A stretch of DNA of 43,237 nt, taken from NCBI GenBank assembly GCA_044448905.1, contig JBIOHJ010000008.1, positions 1-43,237 of the forward strand. The letters run 5' to 3'. Below, one piece after another: positions 1 to 8,615 of the stretch. Numbering within the stretch: position 1 is the stretch's first letter; the number at the start of each line of letters is the position of its first letter. The DNA is from JBIOHJ01 sp044448905. GTDB taxonomy: Bacteria > Bacteroidota > Bacteroidia > AKYH767-A > OLB10. Under the pieces are notes generated by a model, which ran no database searches, had not been told where the DNA came from, and saw nothing but the letters and a program-made list of their open reading frames with translations. The position numbers and the translations under genes were made by a program.

Positions 1-1343
1 GCTGTTAAAGATGCAGGTCCGATTACACTAGTCCATGCAAATGTGAACGGAGTAGGAGGGGTAATGTCTGAACCAACATAAACTGCGTTAACAAAGAATT
101 GAACTGAATCAACTGTACCATTAGGGTCCGAAGCATTAGCAGAAATGTTAACTACTGCAGGCGCGGTGAATAAAGCGCCATTTGAAGGCGATGTAATGGC
201 AACTACAGGCGGAGGATTATTCCCCACATTGATAGTTATTACAGCCGAAGTGGTAGACGCACCGTTATTATCCCATGCTTTCGCAGTCAAATTGTGCGTT
301 CCTACAGTAGCAATCCAATTGATAGTATAAGGATTCGGGCCGGCAAGATCGGAACCGATATATAGAGCACCCACAAAGAACTGAACAGAATCAATTGATC
401 CGTCAGAATCATTTGCATTTGCATCTATGGTTACCGTTGCACCGGTAAGAAAGTTTGCACCGTTAGTTGGATTAATTATACTGACTGTGGGAGGCACATT
501 GGGAACAGGAGGAGCAATGGTTCCCATCAGGCTTGGATGGGTCAGTTCCGCGCCTACGGGATTTTCAGCAACCCAATTTATAGTACCACCGCCAGCTGCT
601 AAACCAAGCTGGAGATTCAGTTTATAAGAGAATATTCCATCCGTAGTAATCTGGGCAATTAACACACGGTTTGAGGCAAGCGGTCCGCTTGAACCATTAA
701 GCGAAGCCCACGATCCGTTAGATGTGGAAAACAAGTTGCCTGCCTGGCTGGTACAATCAAAAACTGAAAGATCAGATGTAATACCAACAGGATTAACAGG
801 TTCAGGAGCAAAAACTCCGGAATAGAAGCCGTCCTGGACTGTTAAAGGAATACCGGCAAGAGGATCGTTGTTCTGGAGAATACCGTTGCTGTTTACAACC
901 GTTGCAATTCCATCGTCTTCTGATTTAAGAACGCCCATTTTAGTTGTAGATGCAGCGCCAACAGAGACCCATGAATCAAGCATTACTGTGTTATCATCCA
1001 TAAAGCCCTGGCCAATACTATTAGCTGTTGTTCCGCACCTGTCTTCATTATTAAAGAAGGAAGTGGAAGTTTGCAAACGGAGCTCGTGGTCACCAACGCT
1101 GAGTCCAATGGGGAGCACGTCCACACCGTAAGCAGCCTGGAATTCATACCCGGGAGCTAAGTCAACATAAATTCTGTACGTCCACGAACCTGCAGGCAAT
1201 ACTCCCACACTTCCGGCTGCATCCGCGGCATTTGATTTGTAAAATCTTTCTACGATTACACTGTCGAGGCCTTGAGCGAAGCCGGCAGCCACAGAAAAGA
1301 GAAGGCATAAGCCTATTATAAATATCTTAGATATTGTTTTCAT
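1..1343 (-). CDS. Secreted FFNN/LDSW-family protein with bacterial Ig repeats (C-terminus beyond window)
   Basis: The ATG at 1343 opens a frame that stays open to base 1, about 447 residues, with the C-terminus missing. Residues 1-24 are a signal peptide ending FAQ. Residues 25 to about 290 match three other proteins in this window (9713-8616, 10752-9940, 5432-4065), with shared motifs TYRIYVDLAPGYEFQAAYG, FFNNEDR and NTVMLDSWVSVGAAS and a segment reading VLIAQITTDG. I do not recognise this as a named family. After it come at least two bacterial Ig-like repeats of the Big_7 type (PTVSIINPTNGA..., then VVAITSPSNGA...), usually structural spacers in surface proteins. A T9SS sorting domain would be expected beyond the edge but is not visible. 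Only 36 bp separate this start from the stop of the upstream beta-helix gene, so the two are probably co-transcribed from the promoter near 3115-3169. Molecular function is unknown. Confidence 0.85.
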   Translation of the reverse strand, partial: MKTISKIFIIGLCLLFSVAAGFAQGLDSVIVERFYKSNAADAAGSVGVLPAGSWTYRIYVDLAPGYEFQAAYGVDVLPIGLSVGDHELRLQTSTSFFNNEDRCGTTANSIGQGFMDDNTVMLDSWVSVGAASTTKMGVLKSEDDGIATVVNSNGILQNNDPLAGIPLTVQDGFYSGVFAPEPVNPVGITSDLSVFDCTSQAGNLFSTSNGSWASLNGSSGPLASNRVLIAQITTDGIFSYKLNLQLGLAAGGGTINWVAENPVGAELTHPSLMGTIAPPVPNVPPTVSIINPTNGANFLTGATVTIDANANDSDGSIDSVQFFVGALYIGSDLAGPNPYTINWIATVGTHNLTAKAWDNNGASTTSAVITINVGNNPPPVVAITSPSNGALFTAPAVVNISANASDPNGTVDSVQFFVNAVYVGSDITPPTPFTFAWTSVIGPASLT

Positions 1344-1379
1344 ATTTTTTTATTATTTAAAGAGTTAGTGACTTTGCGA

Positions 1380-3023
1380 TTAATTGCACGATGCATTGAA
1401 ATTAGCAAGCAGCAACAGGAAGTCAGCGTTGTTGGTAACACCGTCAGCGTTAATGTCTGTCGGGCAAGGCTGGAGTCCTGCTGTAACACCTAACACGGTT
1501 GCGTACGCCCAGGGTGAAAGCCAGCTTTGACCTGAAGTATTAAACGCACCTCTGTAAGGAGCCGACTGGAAGAAACCATCAGACGGAGGAGTGCAGGTAG
1601 TGGATAAAGCCGGGTTAGGAATTGCATCGAATTTATCACCGCCAATAATTGCGTTGGTAGAGGTATTCATTGACAAAGTGTGGTCAAAACCGCTGATAGG
1701 TGCAGCGCCTGCCGGGTGGAGGTTATTGTCGCCATCAAATTTTGTAATATCACCTGCAAGAACTCCTCCTACTGCATTATCTATAACCAGGTATTGTGCA
1801 TTTGTTGCATCATTCATCATGTAGAATGTATTGCATTCAACGCGTAAAGTGCCGGCAATCCAATTGGCATAAGCATTACTGGTATATGTACCGCAAGTGC
1901 CTGCACTCCCATTTGCTTTAGCTAAATTAAGACCATGATTAAAATTTCCGAATACGGAATTGTATATTTCACCCTCTGTAAGTTCTTTTGCATTAATTGC
2001 ATTATGCCCGCTGTTATCACCAACATTCAGTCGTTTGCCCGAACCTATCATGGTAGCATTGTAAATTACAGGGTGCGAACGGGGCAACGCCATTGATTTA
2101 TTGTCATCAGCATCAGCTTCGAAACCGTTATCACCTGTAGGCGAGGTAATACTGTCTGTTTGAAAATTGAAAGCGAACTGCACTTTTCCTGTCCAACCCA
2201 AATCCCAGTCTATACCATCGTCAGCTCCGAACATGGTAGTAACATATTTCATATTTACGGTGCCTCCGAAAACTTCAATGCCGTCATCATCACTTGAAAT
2301 AATTTCAATGTGGTCAATAGTAGTACCCCTCCCTACAGAACCCAGCGAAAGACCGTTAAGCTCATTTGCAGTTGCAATTATGGCTCCGGAATGGCGGATG
2401 GATACATATCTGAAAATTCCTGAATTATCATCAGCATCTGTTCCGCCATAAATATCTCTTGCATTTGCCGCACTGAAACCTTCAATAAATGCAGTACCGG
2501 CACTGCCTCCATAAAAAGCATTACAGGGAAGAATGTTGTTGATAGATTTTCCTAAAATACATACTCCTCCCCATTTTCCCCTGTTAGCTACGCCATAGCC
2601 ACCGGCTAAATTGTCTGATTGTGCTGTAAATACAATCTGGCATGTAGGCGTACCGTTAGCAAAAATTTTACCACCTCTCGTTACAATAAGGGCTGCTGCA
2701 TTGGCAGGAATGGTTATGGTATCGTTTCCTTTAATAACAGTACCGGGTTGAATGGTGAGCGATTTACCATCGGGTACATAAATCTTTTTGTCAAGAATCC
2801 ACATCTTGTCGCATGTAAGAATGGTATTGGCAGCAATTAAATCACCATCGGTAGCGCCACCTGAAAGTGCTAACGATGACATTAATACTACTGTTGTTCT
2901 GGATGCGACAGGAGGACATCCGCAATCAGCGCCAAGGTTTGACTGTGCAAATCCTGAACTAATAAACGCGACAGTAATGGCTGCAGCGGCAATCAATTTC
3001 GAAATTGTTTTTTTGTTTTTCAT
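1380..3023 (-). CDS. Exported right-handed beta-helix protein with C-terminal dockerin-like loop
   Basis: 547 residues. The signal peptide is about residues 1-26, ending FISSGFAQ. The body (about 60-480) has the pattern of exported beta-helix proteins: an opening KIYVPDGKSLTIQPGTVIKG segment, then repeated short strands rich in G, D and N, such as DDDGIEVFGGTVNMKYV and GADDGIDWDLG. Proteins with this opening are common in Bacteroidota and Planctomycetes and have no established activity. The last 30 residues carry one Ca-binding dockerin-like loop (DINADGVTNNAD, then FLLLLANFN). No T9SS sorting domain follows, which is unusual beside neighbours that have one. It is the first gene of a unit whose promoter region holds 11-bp-spaced TTAA repeats at 3130-3169. 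Confidence is high for the exported beta-helix call and low for any substrate. Confidence 0.8.
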   Translation of the reverse strand: MKNKKTISKLIAAAAITVAFISSGFAQSNLGADCGCPPVASRTTVVLMSSLALSGGATDGDLIAANTILTCDKMWILDKKIYVPDGKSLTIQPGTVIKGNDTITIPANAAALIVTRGGKIFANGTPTCQIVFTAQSDNLAGGYGVANRGKWGGVCILGKSINNILPCNAFYGGSAGTAFIEGFSAANARDIYGGTDADDNSGIFRYVSIRHSGAIIATANELNGLSLGSVGRGTTIDHIEIISSDDDGIEVFGGTVNMKYVTTMFGADDGIDWDLGWTGKVQFAFNFQTDSITSPTGDNGFEADADDNKSMALPRSHPVIYNATMIGSGKRLNVGDNSGHNAINAKELTEGEIYNSVFGNFNHGLNLAKANGSAGTCGTYTSNAYANWIAGTLRVECNTFYMMNDATNAQYLVIDNAVGGVLAGDITKFDGDNNLHPAGAAPISGFDHTLSMNTSTNAIIGGDKFDAIPNPALSTTCTPPSDGFFQSAPYRGAFNTSGQSWLSPWAYATVLGVTAGLQPCPTDINADGVTNNADFLLLLANFNASCN

Positions 3024-3114
3024 TTTGTTTTGATTTTTGGGTTATGCGCACCACTATTGGTGAACGGTGCAAACGTAAAAGGGTAAGGTTTCTTAAAGAG
3101 TAAATTAAGCTTAT

Positions 3115-3169
3115 CAAATCTTTAAGCTTATATGTACTTTGAATTATTAAAATGTTAATGAGAGATTAA
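3115..3169 (-). promoter_or_regulatory. Pho-box-like direct repeats plus -7 element upstream of the beta-helix gene
   Basis: Read on the minus strand, 7-mers recur every 11 bp: TTAATCT (3169-3163), TTAACAT (3158-3152), ATAATTC (3147-3141) and TACATAT (3136-3130). After 7 bp comes AAGATTTG (3122-3115), which fits the Bacteroidota -7 consensus TAnnTTTG in five of six fixed positions. The last two repeats are weak. The layout matches the pst promoter at 10965-11020, which is why I read it as a Pho-type operator. The repeats are seen directly; the regulator is inferred. Confidence 0.5.
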
Positions 3170-3308
3170 GTGTAACCCTTGTTCATCACGGGTTATGGCA
3201 TATCATCCCTTCAGAAGGAATGCTGTTTTTAAAAAAAATTCCTTCCGGGAATCTGAACTAAACAAATCAGAAAATTAAAAAGCGAACTGTAATTTCTACT
3301 GCAAAAAT

Positions 3309-4046
3309 TTAATCCTTAACGCACCTCAGACTAAAGCCATAAGCTTTCAGCGTATGAGACCGGAATACATCCGAATTTTTATAGTCCAGATACCGGTACC
3401 ATGCATCATCACCATTATATTCAGACTTTGACCACCAAAAACCGGTTTGAAACAAACCGGGTTGACCGGGAGTTCCGTTGAAAAGACGGCAACTGCCTGC
3501 AAGAGCAGTAAAGCCGCTTTCATTAGTGCCCCATATATTTTCAAACCTTGTCCAGCCTTCGGGCGCCTGTATTTTTAATTTATCACCTTCATTAGTTCCC
3601 CTCCAGGCAAGTCCGTCAGCTTCCGTTTGGCTCATGCCAAGGTGTTTTTCAAGCGTTTTCCACTCTTCATCGGTTGGAATGTGCCATCCGGTAGGAGCAA
3701 TTTCTCTTGAATCATTCACGGCATACCAATTATAAAGTAATCCGGGCGCAGTGGAATTATTATCATAACGACAATAAGCATCCGAAGCGTTTTTCCAGGC
3801 AGTATCTTCTTTCGCTAAGGGAATGGGATTCCCGTTACGGTATGTTTTTACCTCGAGGTTCTCAGCCATCCACCACTGTTCCCCGATTTTAACTATGGTA
3901 TAAACATTACCATCAATATCTGTTATCGAATCGGTTTCTAGTTTCGGAACAGGAGTTTCCTCCTCATCTTCACATCCGTAAAATACAGATAAAGACAATG
4001 CCGATAAAATAAGAGAACAGAAAAACAGTTGCGCTTTTAGTTTCAC
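3309..4046 (-). CDS. FISUMP-domain surface lipoprotein
   Basis: 245 residues. A hydrophobic leader ends in YGC, with Cys25 as the likely lipidated residue. EDEEE follows directly, an acidic cluster of the kind that sends Bacteroidota lipoproteins to the outer face of the outer membrane. Residues 40-245 match the Fibrobacter succinogenes major paralogous domain (TIGR02145/PF09603): DIDGNVYTIVKIGEQWWMAENL near the start, then YNWYAVND, GWHIPTDEEW and the terminal GFSLRCVKD. The fold is related to C-type-lectin/sulfatase-modifying-enzyme-like domains, and no enzymatic role is established. It starts 18 bp after the stop of the upstream T9SS paralogue, so it is probably the last gene of the 9713-3309 unit. 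A surface-anchored partner of the TonB receptor is possible but unproven. Confidence 0.85.
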   Translation of the reverse strand: MKLKAQLFFCSLILSALSLSVFYGCEDEEETPVPKLETDSITDIDGNVYTIVKIGEQWWMAENLEVKTYRNGNPIPLAKEDTAWKNASDAYCRYDNNSTAPGLLYNWYAVNDSREIAPTGWHIPTDEEWKTLEKHLGMSQTEADGLAWRGTNEGDKLKIQAPEGWTRFENIWGTNESGFTALAGSCRLFNGTPGQPGLFQTGFWWSKSEYNGDDAWYRYLDYKNSDVFRSHTLKAYGFSLRCVKD

Positions 4047-4064
4047 GTCAGTATTTATTAATAA

Positions 4065-5432
4065 TTAATTTTTCAGAAATATTTTGCTGTAAGAAGCATC
4101 GTTGACAAACAAACGCACCAGGTACAATCCTGTACGAAGCCCTGCGGTATTAATATTCTCGCTGAATATTTCCGAAACCATACCTGCATTTTTTTCGATA
4201 ACAACCTGCCCGTACGAATTATATACTGAATATTTTGCCTCCCCTTGTTCAACACCCGTAAATTGCAGAGTCAGTTGATCTTTGACCGGATTAGGAAAAA
4301 GCATTAAACGCGTATTGTTTAAAGAGGGACAAACAACTGCAATATCACGGTCACCGCATGAGCCCGGGTAGCAACATAAAGAAGGTATGTTGAAATTAAC
4401 ACTCGGATCATAATTACAGGCTAACGGATCGGTACACCCGAAAACGATACGTGTAATGCAGGCAGCGGGATCAGGACATGCATATTCGTTACTGTATTCG
4501 AGATAATCAGCATCTGTGCAACCACATACAGGCGGATATTTAAGGTATGGGCTTAATTGTTCAATGTGAATTGGAAAAGTAGTATTGACAAGAATTGAAT
4601 CATCGGCAACGTAGTGAACTATTGTGCCATCTGCTTTTTCTATTGCTACATTTAGTTCAAACATTAGTTCACCCAGGGTAGTCAGTTGGGCTACCAATAC
4701 GATATTTTCAGGGGTAGGACCCGCTACTCCTGTATTTTGTAGTAAGTAAGTATCATCGCTGATAAATACCGAACCTGCATTGGTACTGCCAAAAACAGTT
4801 GTATCGTAATTGCCATTTCTAAAACCATAGTCCGACCACATCCACGAATTGGTATCGTTATAAAGAACATATCCATCGGCAGAGGTTAACGGAATTCCGG
4901 CAAGCGGATCATTATTTTTCAATATTCCACCTGGGATTCCGGCAGTACCGCCATCATTACTTACTATCTCAGTAAAAGAACTGTCAGGGTCAGCAGATTT
5001 TAGAATTCCGGAATAGTTGTTTATTGTTGAATATTTAGCCGCTAATCCCAGTGTCAGCCAACTATCGAGCGCCAGCGTTGGATATGAATCAAACTTATCT
5101 TTTTGAATCTTGTAACCAAAATAGTCATTAGGATACCGGATGTTATTAAAGAAATCAGCAGTGCTTGCAATTTTTAACAGGTGATTTGTATCCCCATAAA
5201 TTTCCAGTAGCCTCGATCCTTCTTTTAGATCCAGGTAAACCCTGTACGTTTTTGAACCTGTTGGCAAGAAAGGTATTGAGTAAGAAGGGTCCTCAAAATA
5301 ATTAGTGCTGTCAGTGGCATCGAGGCTGTCAGAAATATAATAGGTTTCTACAATTAAATTTTCAATCTGGGCATTGCAAACAATAATGCTGCCCATGAAC
5401 AAAAAGAGACAGGTAACAATCAGTTTTTTCAT
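4065..5432 (-). CDS. Divergent FFNN/LDSW-family secreted protein with Cys-rich linker and T9SS sorting domain
   Basis: 455 residues from ATG 5432. An upstream TTG at 5438 would add only two residues and is not needed. Signal peptide MKKLIVTCLFLFMGSIIVCNA is followed by a family domain at about 25-300. It is the most diverged of the four copies: TYRVYLDLKEGS, DFFNN, LALDSWLTLGLAA, DPLAGIPLTSADG and VLVAQLTTLGELMFELNV are retained. Residues 300-365 form a Cys-rich linker with two GCTD units (GCTDADYLEYSNEYACPDP and GCTDPLACNYDP), a spacer type frequent in secreted Bacteroidota proteins. The C-terminus (about 378-455) is a type A T9SS domain: LFPNPVKDQLTLQF, YNSYGQVV, GLYLVRLF. It sits 63 bp after the TonB receptor in the same unit. 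Likely cell-surface or released; function unknown. Confidence 0.85.
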   Translation of the reverse strand: MKKLIVTCLFLFMGSIIVCNAQIENLIVETYYISDSLDATDSTNYFEDPSYSIPFLPTGSKTYRVYLDLKEGSRLLEIYGDTNHLLKIASTADFFNNIRYPNDYFGYKIQKDKFDSYPTLALDSWLTLGLAAKYSTINNYSGILKSADPDSSFTEIVSNDGGTAGIPGGILKNNDPLAGIPLTSADGYVLYNDTNSWMWSDYGFRNGNYDTTVFGSTNAGSVFISDDTYLLQNTGVAGPTPENIVLVAQLTTLGELMFELNVAIEKADGTIVHYVADDSILVNTTFPIHIEQLSPYLKYPPVCGCTDADYLEYSNEYACPDPAACITRIVFGCTDPLACNYDPSVNFNIPSLCCYPGSCGDRDIAVVCPSLNNTRLMLFPNPVKDQLTLQFTGVEQGEAKYSVYNSYGQVVIEKNAGMVSEIFSENINTAGLRTGLYLVRLFVNDASYSKIFLKN

Positions 5433-5495
5433 TTGCAAGGTTTTTTAAATTAATTCTCTATGACAATAATTTCTTAAAATGCAGTAGTTCCTTCC

Positions 5496-8400
5496 TTACA
5501 GTTTATATCCAATTTCAAGAACGTAATTTGTTCCCCAGGTATATCTTTCATAATCTTTTGTCCAGCCATTGGCAGACCATCGTACAGGAGAATTCAGGAT
5601 GTCGCGAACTTTAAAGCCTGCACTAAAATGCTTGCCGAGTTTTTTTGAAATTTTTATATCCAGTATGTCACGTTTTAATTCGAAAATATCCGGAGGTGTA
5701 GCATCTAGAGTCTCTGATCCGCCAATTACCAGTCTTTTTCCCTGCACATTGTAACTGAGCGCAATTGATAATCCGATGCTGTCGGCATTATAGGCAAGAA
5801 TTGCATTTATTATATAAGGCGCTTGCCCGTACATGGTACGCGTTAATGTATCAATCGGAACAAAAGTCTTAAGTCCGTTTCCATCAACAACAACACTCTT
5901 TCGAACAACCTCTGATTCAGAATTAACCAATGTTACATTACCCCTCAATTCAAAATTAAAGGGCAATACTTTTTTACCTTCAATCTCAATACCTGCTACA
6001 TGCGATTTATCCACATTGACCCAGGTAAATCCCAGGTTATATTCAACCAGTTCAATATGGTTTTTTAATGTTTTATAAAATAAGCTTAATGATATATTAT
6101 CTCCCGATTTGAAATAAGATTCTACCCTCGCATCATAATTATTAATCCGGACCATTTTCAATTCGGAATTACCAAAAACATCTTTTTTCTTTTCATTATC
6201 ATAAGTTACAGCTTCTGATAATTCGCGTATGCTGGGACGTGCAACCGTCTGACTGAAATTTAGCCTCAGATTTACGGGAGCTGTTTCATCGTTTTTCAAC
6301 TTGTAAATAAGATTGGCGCTTGGCAGGTAGCTTGTCTCATTCAGGGTACCGGGATTTACTATGAAATCATCAGAAGGGTAGAACCTGCGTTCGTCATCTA
6401 CTTTATAACCCAGCGAATCATAAAGGAATGCATCGGTATAAACGTCTGCCTTCTCTACTCTTAATCCTCCGGAAAATCGTATTAACGAAGTAATTGAAAA
6501 ATCAGTCATCGCAAATACTGATTTAACAGATGACGAACCGATGACATGGTTTGACGGACTTCCTGTTTCGGAATAATAATAATCTATCGTTTCTTCGGGA
6601 ACTCCATTAAAAACGAAGGTTGAAAAACCAAAATTTTCCAGGTTGAAGAATTGGTCAAAATCATCATTTGACAGGGCAGTATTTGCATACGGACCAAAAC
6701 GTAGTTCGTAATCATATTGCTGGTTTTCCCTGTCATTTTTAAGGTATCCGCCACCGAATTTTATTTTTCGTGGTAACCCGGGTTCCGATTTAATGGGTAA
6801 TTCAAAAGCAATTCTTGAATCAAAAAAATCATCTGTCAAATACCTGAAATACCTGTGAATACCCCCCCCGATATTTCCTCCTATCTGGTAGGAACTGTCA
6901 ATTCTGTCCATGAGATAAGATAGTCTTTTAAAATCCGGGGCATCGCTTTTACCTTTAGTATAAGAAGCGTTTAACTCCATCTTCAGTTTCGGTCCCGGAA
7001 TGTAATGTTCTGACTTGAACTGATAGACCAATTGCCTTCGCTCTTCATAGAACTGGCTTTTTGTTTGGAGTAATTGTTCTCCATCAGAATAATCTTCACT
7101 GGTATTTCGAACATCGTTTACACCAGTAAAATTGGGCATAAATAATAAGCCGATGCTATTATTTGGATTTAACTTATATGACAGATTTGCCAGAGCACTC
7201 CATCCATTGACTTCCTTGCTCACTTCTTGCTGAGCGGATTCTGGTTTGTTAACTTTTTTTCCTTCCACTATGGTGCCCCTGTTATATGAAGATTCCGGAT
7301 CATACAGCATAATACTGCCGTATCGATAACCGAAGAGAAATCCAAGCTGTTTCCCGAAAAGTTTTGTCTGGTTGCCAATACTTAAACTCTGGGTGTAACC
7401 CAGCGGAGCTTTTCTCAGAGTAGTATTCCAGTTATTAGGAAGTTGTTGTGCGGCCTTTACCGCGTCCCCATTCATATTATGAAAAGAAGTATTTCTATAA
7501 CCCCCGTTCATATATAAGCTTTCCGCTTCGGCAATTGCTGCCTCGTCATTAAATAAAGCTTTCGGCAAAAGACCCAATTGCACCAGCCCTAATTTGAAAT
7601 AAGTATAATTCCAGGGAGTGCTTTGAGTAATGCCCATTGAATTAAAATAATCTCTTAAATTCTGGTTATACGCAAAAAATTCCTGGTATCTTGAAGGGCT
7701 TATTATTACCTGCTTAAACTGTTCGTGATCATAGTCTCTAAATCCATTATCAAATCCCAGCCAGTCGGTAGAACTGCGCTGTGATGAAAGTACATTTTTA
7801 AACGTTGTTTGTTCATTGTATCCGATACTTGCATCTACGCTGATAGATAATTCTTCAGGATAATCTTTTGTTTCAACCGAAAGATAGGCACCAGCCCAAT
7901 CACCTGGTAAATCCGGGCTTGCAGTTTTAGTAACAATTACATTATCAACGAGGGATGTAGGAAACAAATCAAGCTTAAAATTATTGGTAAAAGGGTCCAG
8001 GGTGGGAATCTTAAATCCATTGACGGAAGTCTTTACGTAACGGTCGCCAATGCCGCGAACAGTAATAATTCCATTGCTGGTAGAAATACCCGGTATGCGG
8101 GCAACCGCTGCCACTACATTGGCATCGCCTGTTTTTTTCATCACTTCGGCCGAAATATAGTCGAGCGTCAAAGAAGAATTTTTCTTAAGCTGTTCAGTAT
8201 AGTATTCTCTTGCTCTTGATACTTTGCCGGTAATTTCCACTGCTGAAATTTCCTGTGATGAAGTAGATAAAACAAAATTTAAGATAACAATTTCACTATT
8301 TCTAAGATGCACGGTTTTTTTTGCGGTTTCAAATCCTAAATAAGAAACAACCAATATCTGTTCAGTTGAATCGGATATTTTCAGTGTATAGTTGCCATCA

Positions 8401-8564
8401 AAGTCTGTGATGGTTCCGGTAGAATGAATAGTACTTAGCACTACCGGAGCGCCTATTACAGATTCACCGTTCTTATCGGTTACTTTGCCTCTGACAGTTC
8501 CCTGCCCGTAAACAATAGAAAAAGTTATTAAGCCGAAAACTGCTGAAAGAATTAATTTTTTCAT
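5496..8564 (-). CDS. TonB-dependent outer-membrane receptor with carboxypeptidase-regulatory-like N-terminal domain
   Basis: 1022 residues, full length for the family. A signal peptide (about 1-20) precedes a CarboxypepD_reg-like domain at about 22-110 (TVRGKVTDKNGESVIGAPV, TDFDGNYTL, VSYLGFET). The plug domain is about 120-235, with ITVRGIGDRYVKTSVNGF and SLVDNVIVTKTASPDLPG. A beta-barrel runs to the end, closing with YVLEIGYKL. The ARIPGIS...RGIGDRY...DLPGDWAGAYL signature belongs to a receptor subgroup often found without SusD, and no susD is present here. It should import a ligand too large or too scarce for porins, using TonB-ExbBD energy. It lies 51 bp behind one FFNN/LDSW paralogue and 63 bp before another, both exported, so ligand capture by those partners is plausible. 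If the promoter at 9790-9856 is a Pho promoter, the ligand may contain phosphorus (inference). Confidence 0.93.
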   Translation of the reverse strand: MKKLILSAVFGLITFSIVYGQGTVRGKVTDKNGESVIGAPVVLSTIHSTGTITDFDGNYTLKISDSTEQILVVSYLGFETAKKTVHLRNSEIVILNFVLSTSSQEISAVEITGKVSRAREYYTEQLKKNSSLTLDYISAEVMKKTGDANVVAAVARIPGISTSNGIITVRGIGDRYVKTSVNGFKIPTLDPFTNNFKLDLFPTSLVDNVIVTKTASPDLPGDWAGAYLSVETKDYPEELSISVDASIGYNEQTTFKNVLSSQRSSTDWLGFDNGFRDYDHEQFKQVIISPSRYQEFFAYNQNLRDYFNSMGITQSTPWNYTYFKLGLVQLGLLPKALFNDEAAIAEAESLYMNGGYRNTSFHNMNGDAVKAAQQLPNNWNTTLRKAPLGYTQSLSIGNQTKLFGKQLGFLFGYRYGSIMLYDPESSYNRGTIVEGKKVNKPESAQQEVSKEVNGWSALANLSYKLNPNNSIGLLFMPNFTGVNDVRNTSEDYSDGEQLLQTKSQFYEERRQLVYQFKSEHYIPGPKLKMELNASYTKGKSDAPDFKRLSYLMDRIDSSYQIGGNIGGGIHRYFRYLTDDFFDSRIAFELPIKSEPGLPRKIKFGGGYLKNDRENQQYDYELRFGPYANTALSNDDFDQFFNLENFGFSTFVFNGVPEETIDYYYSETGSPSNHVIGSSSVKSVFAMTDFSITSLIRFSGGLRVEKADVYTDAFLYDSLGYKVDDERRFYPSDDFIVNPGTLNETSYLPSANLIYKLKNDETAPVNLRLNFSQTVARPSIRELSEAVTYDNEKKKDVFGNSELKMVRINNYDARVESYFKSGDNISLSLFYKTLKNHIELVEYNLGFTWVNVDKSHVAGIEIEGKKVLPFNFELRGNVTLVNSESEVVRKSVVVDGNGLKTFVPIDTLTRTMYGQAPYIINAILAYNADSIGLSIALSYNVQGKRLVIGGSETLDATPPDIFELKRDILDIKISKKLGKHFSAGFKVRDILNSPVRWSANGWTKDYERYTWGTNYVLEIGYKL

Positions 8565-8615
8565 CCGGTACTGATAAAAAAATAAGTCGGTTTCTGAAAG
8601 GTGGCTGGTAAGTAA

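Noticed and set aside
427..1131. Plus-strand open frames at 427-627 and 868-1131
   Set aside because: They are opposite the long minus-strand secreted protein whose motifs are recognisable over the whole stretch.
3208..3250. Terminator for the 9713-3309 unit near CCTTCAGAAGG and the GAAGGAAT/ATTCCTTC pair
   Set aside because: The stems are short or have long loops, and the T-run lies inside the loop. A terminator is expected there but I cannot assign it with confidence.
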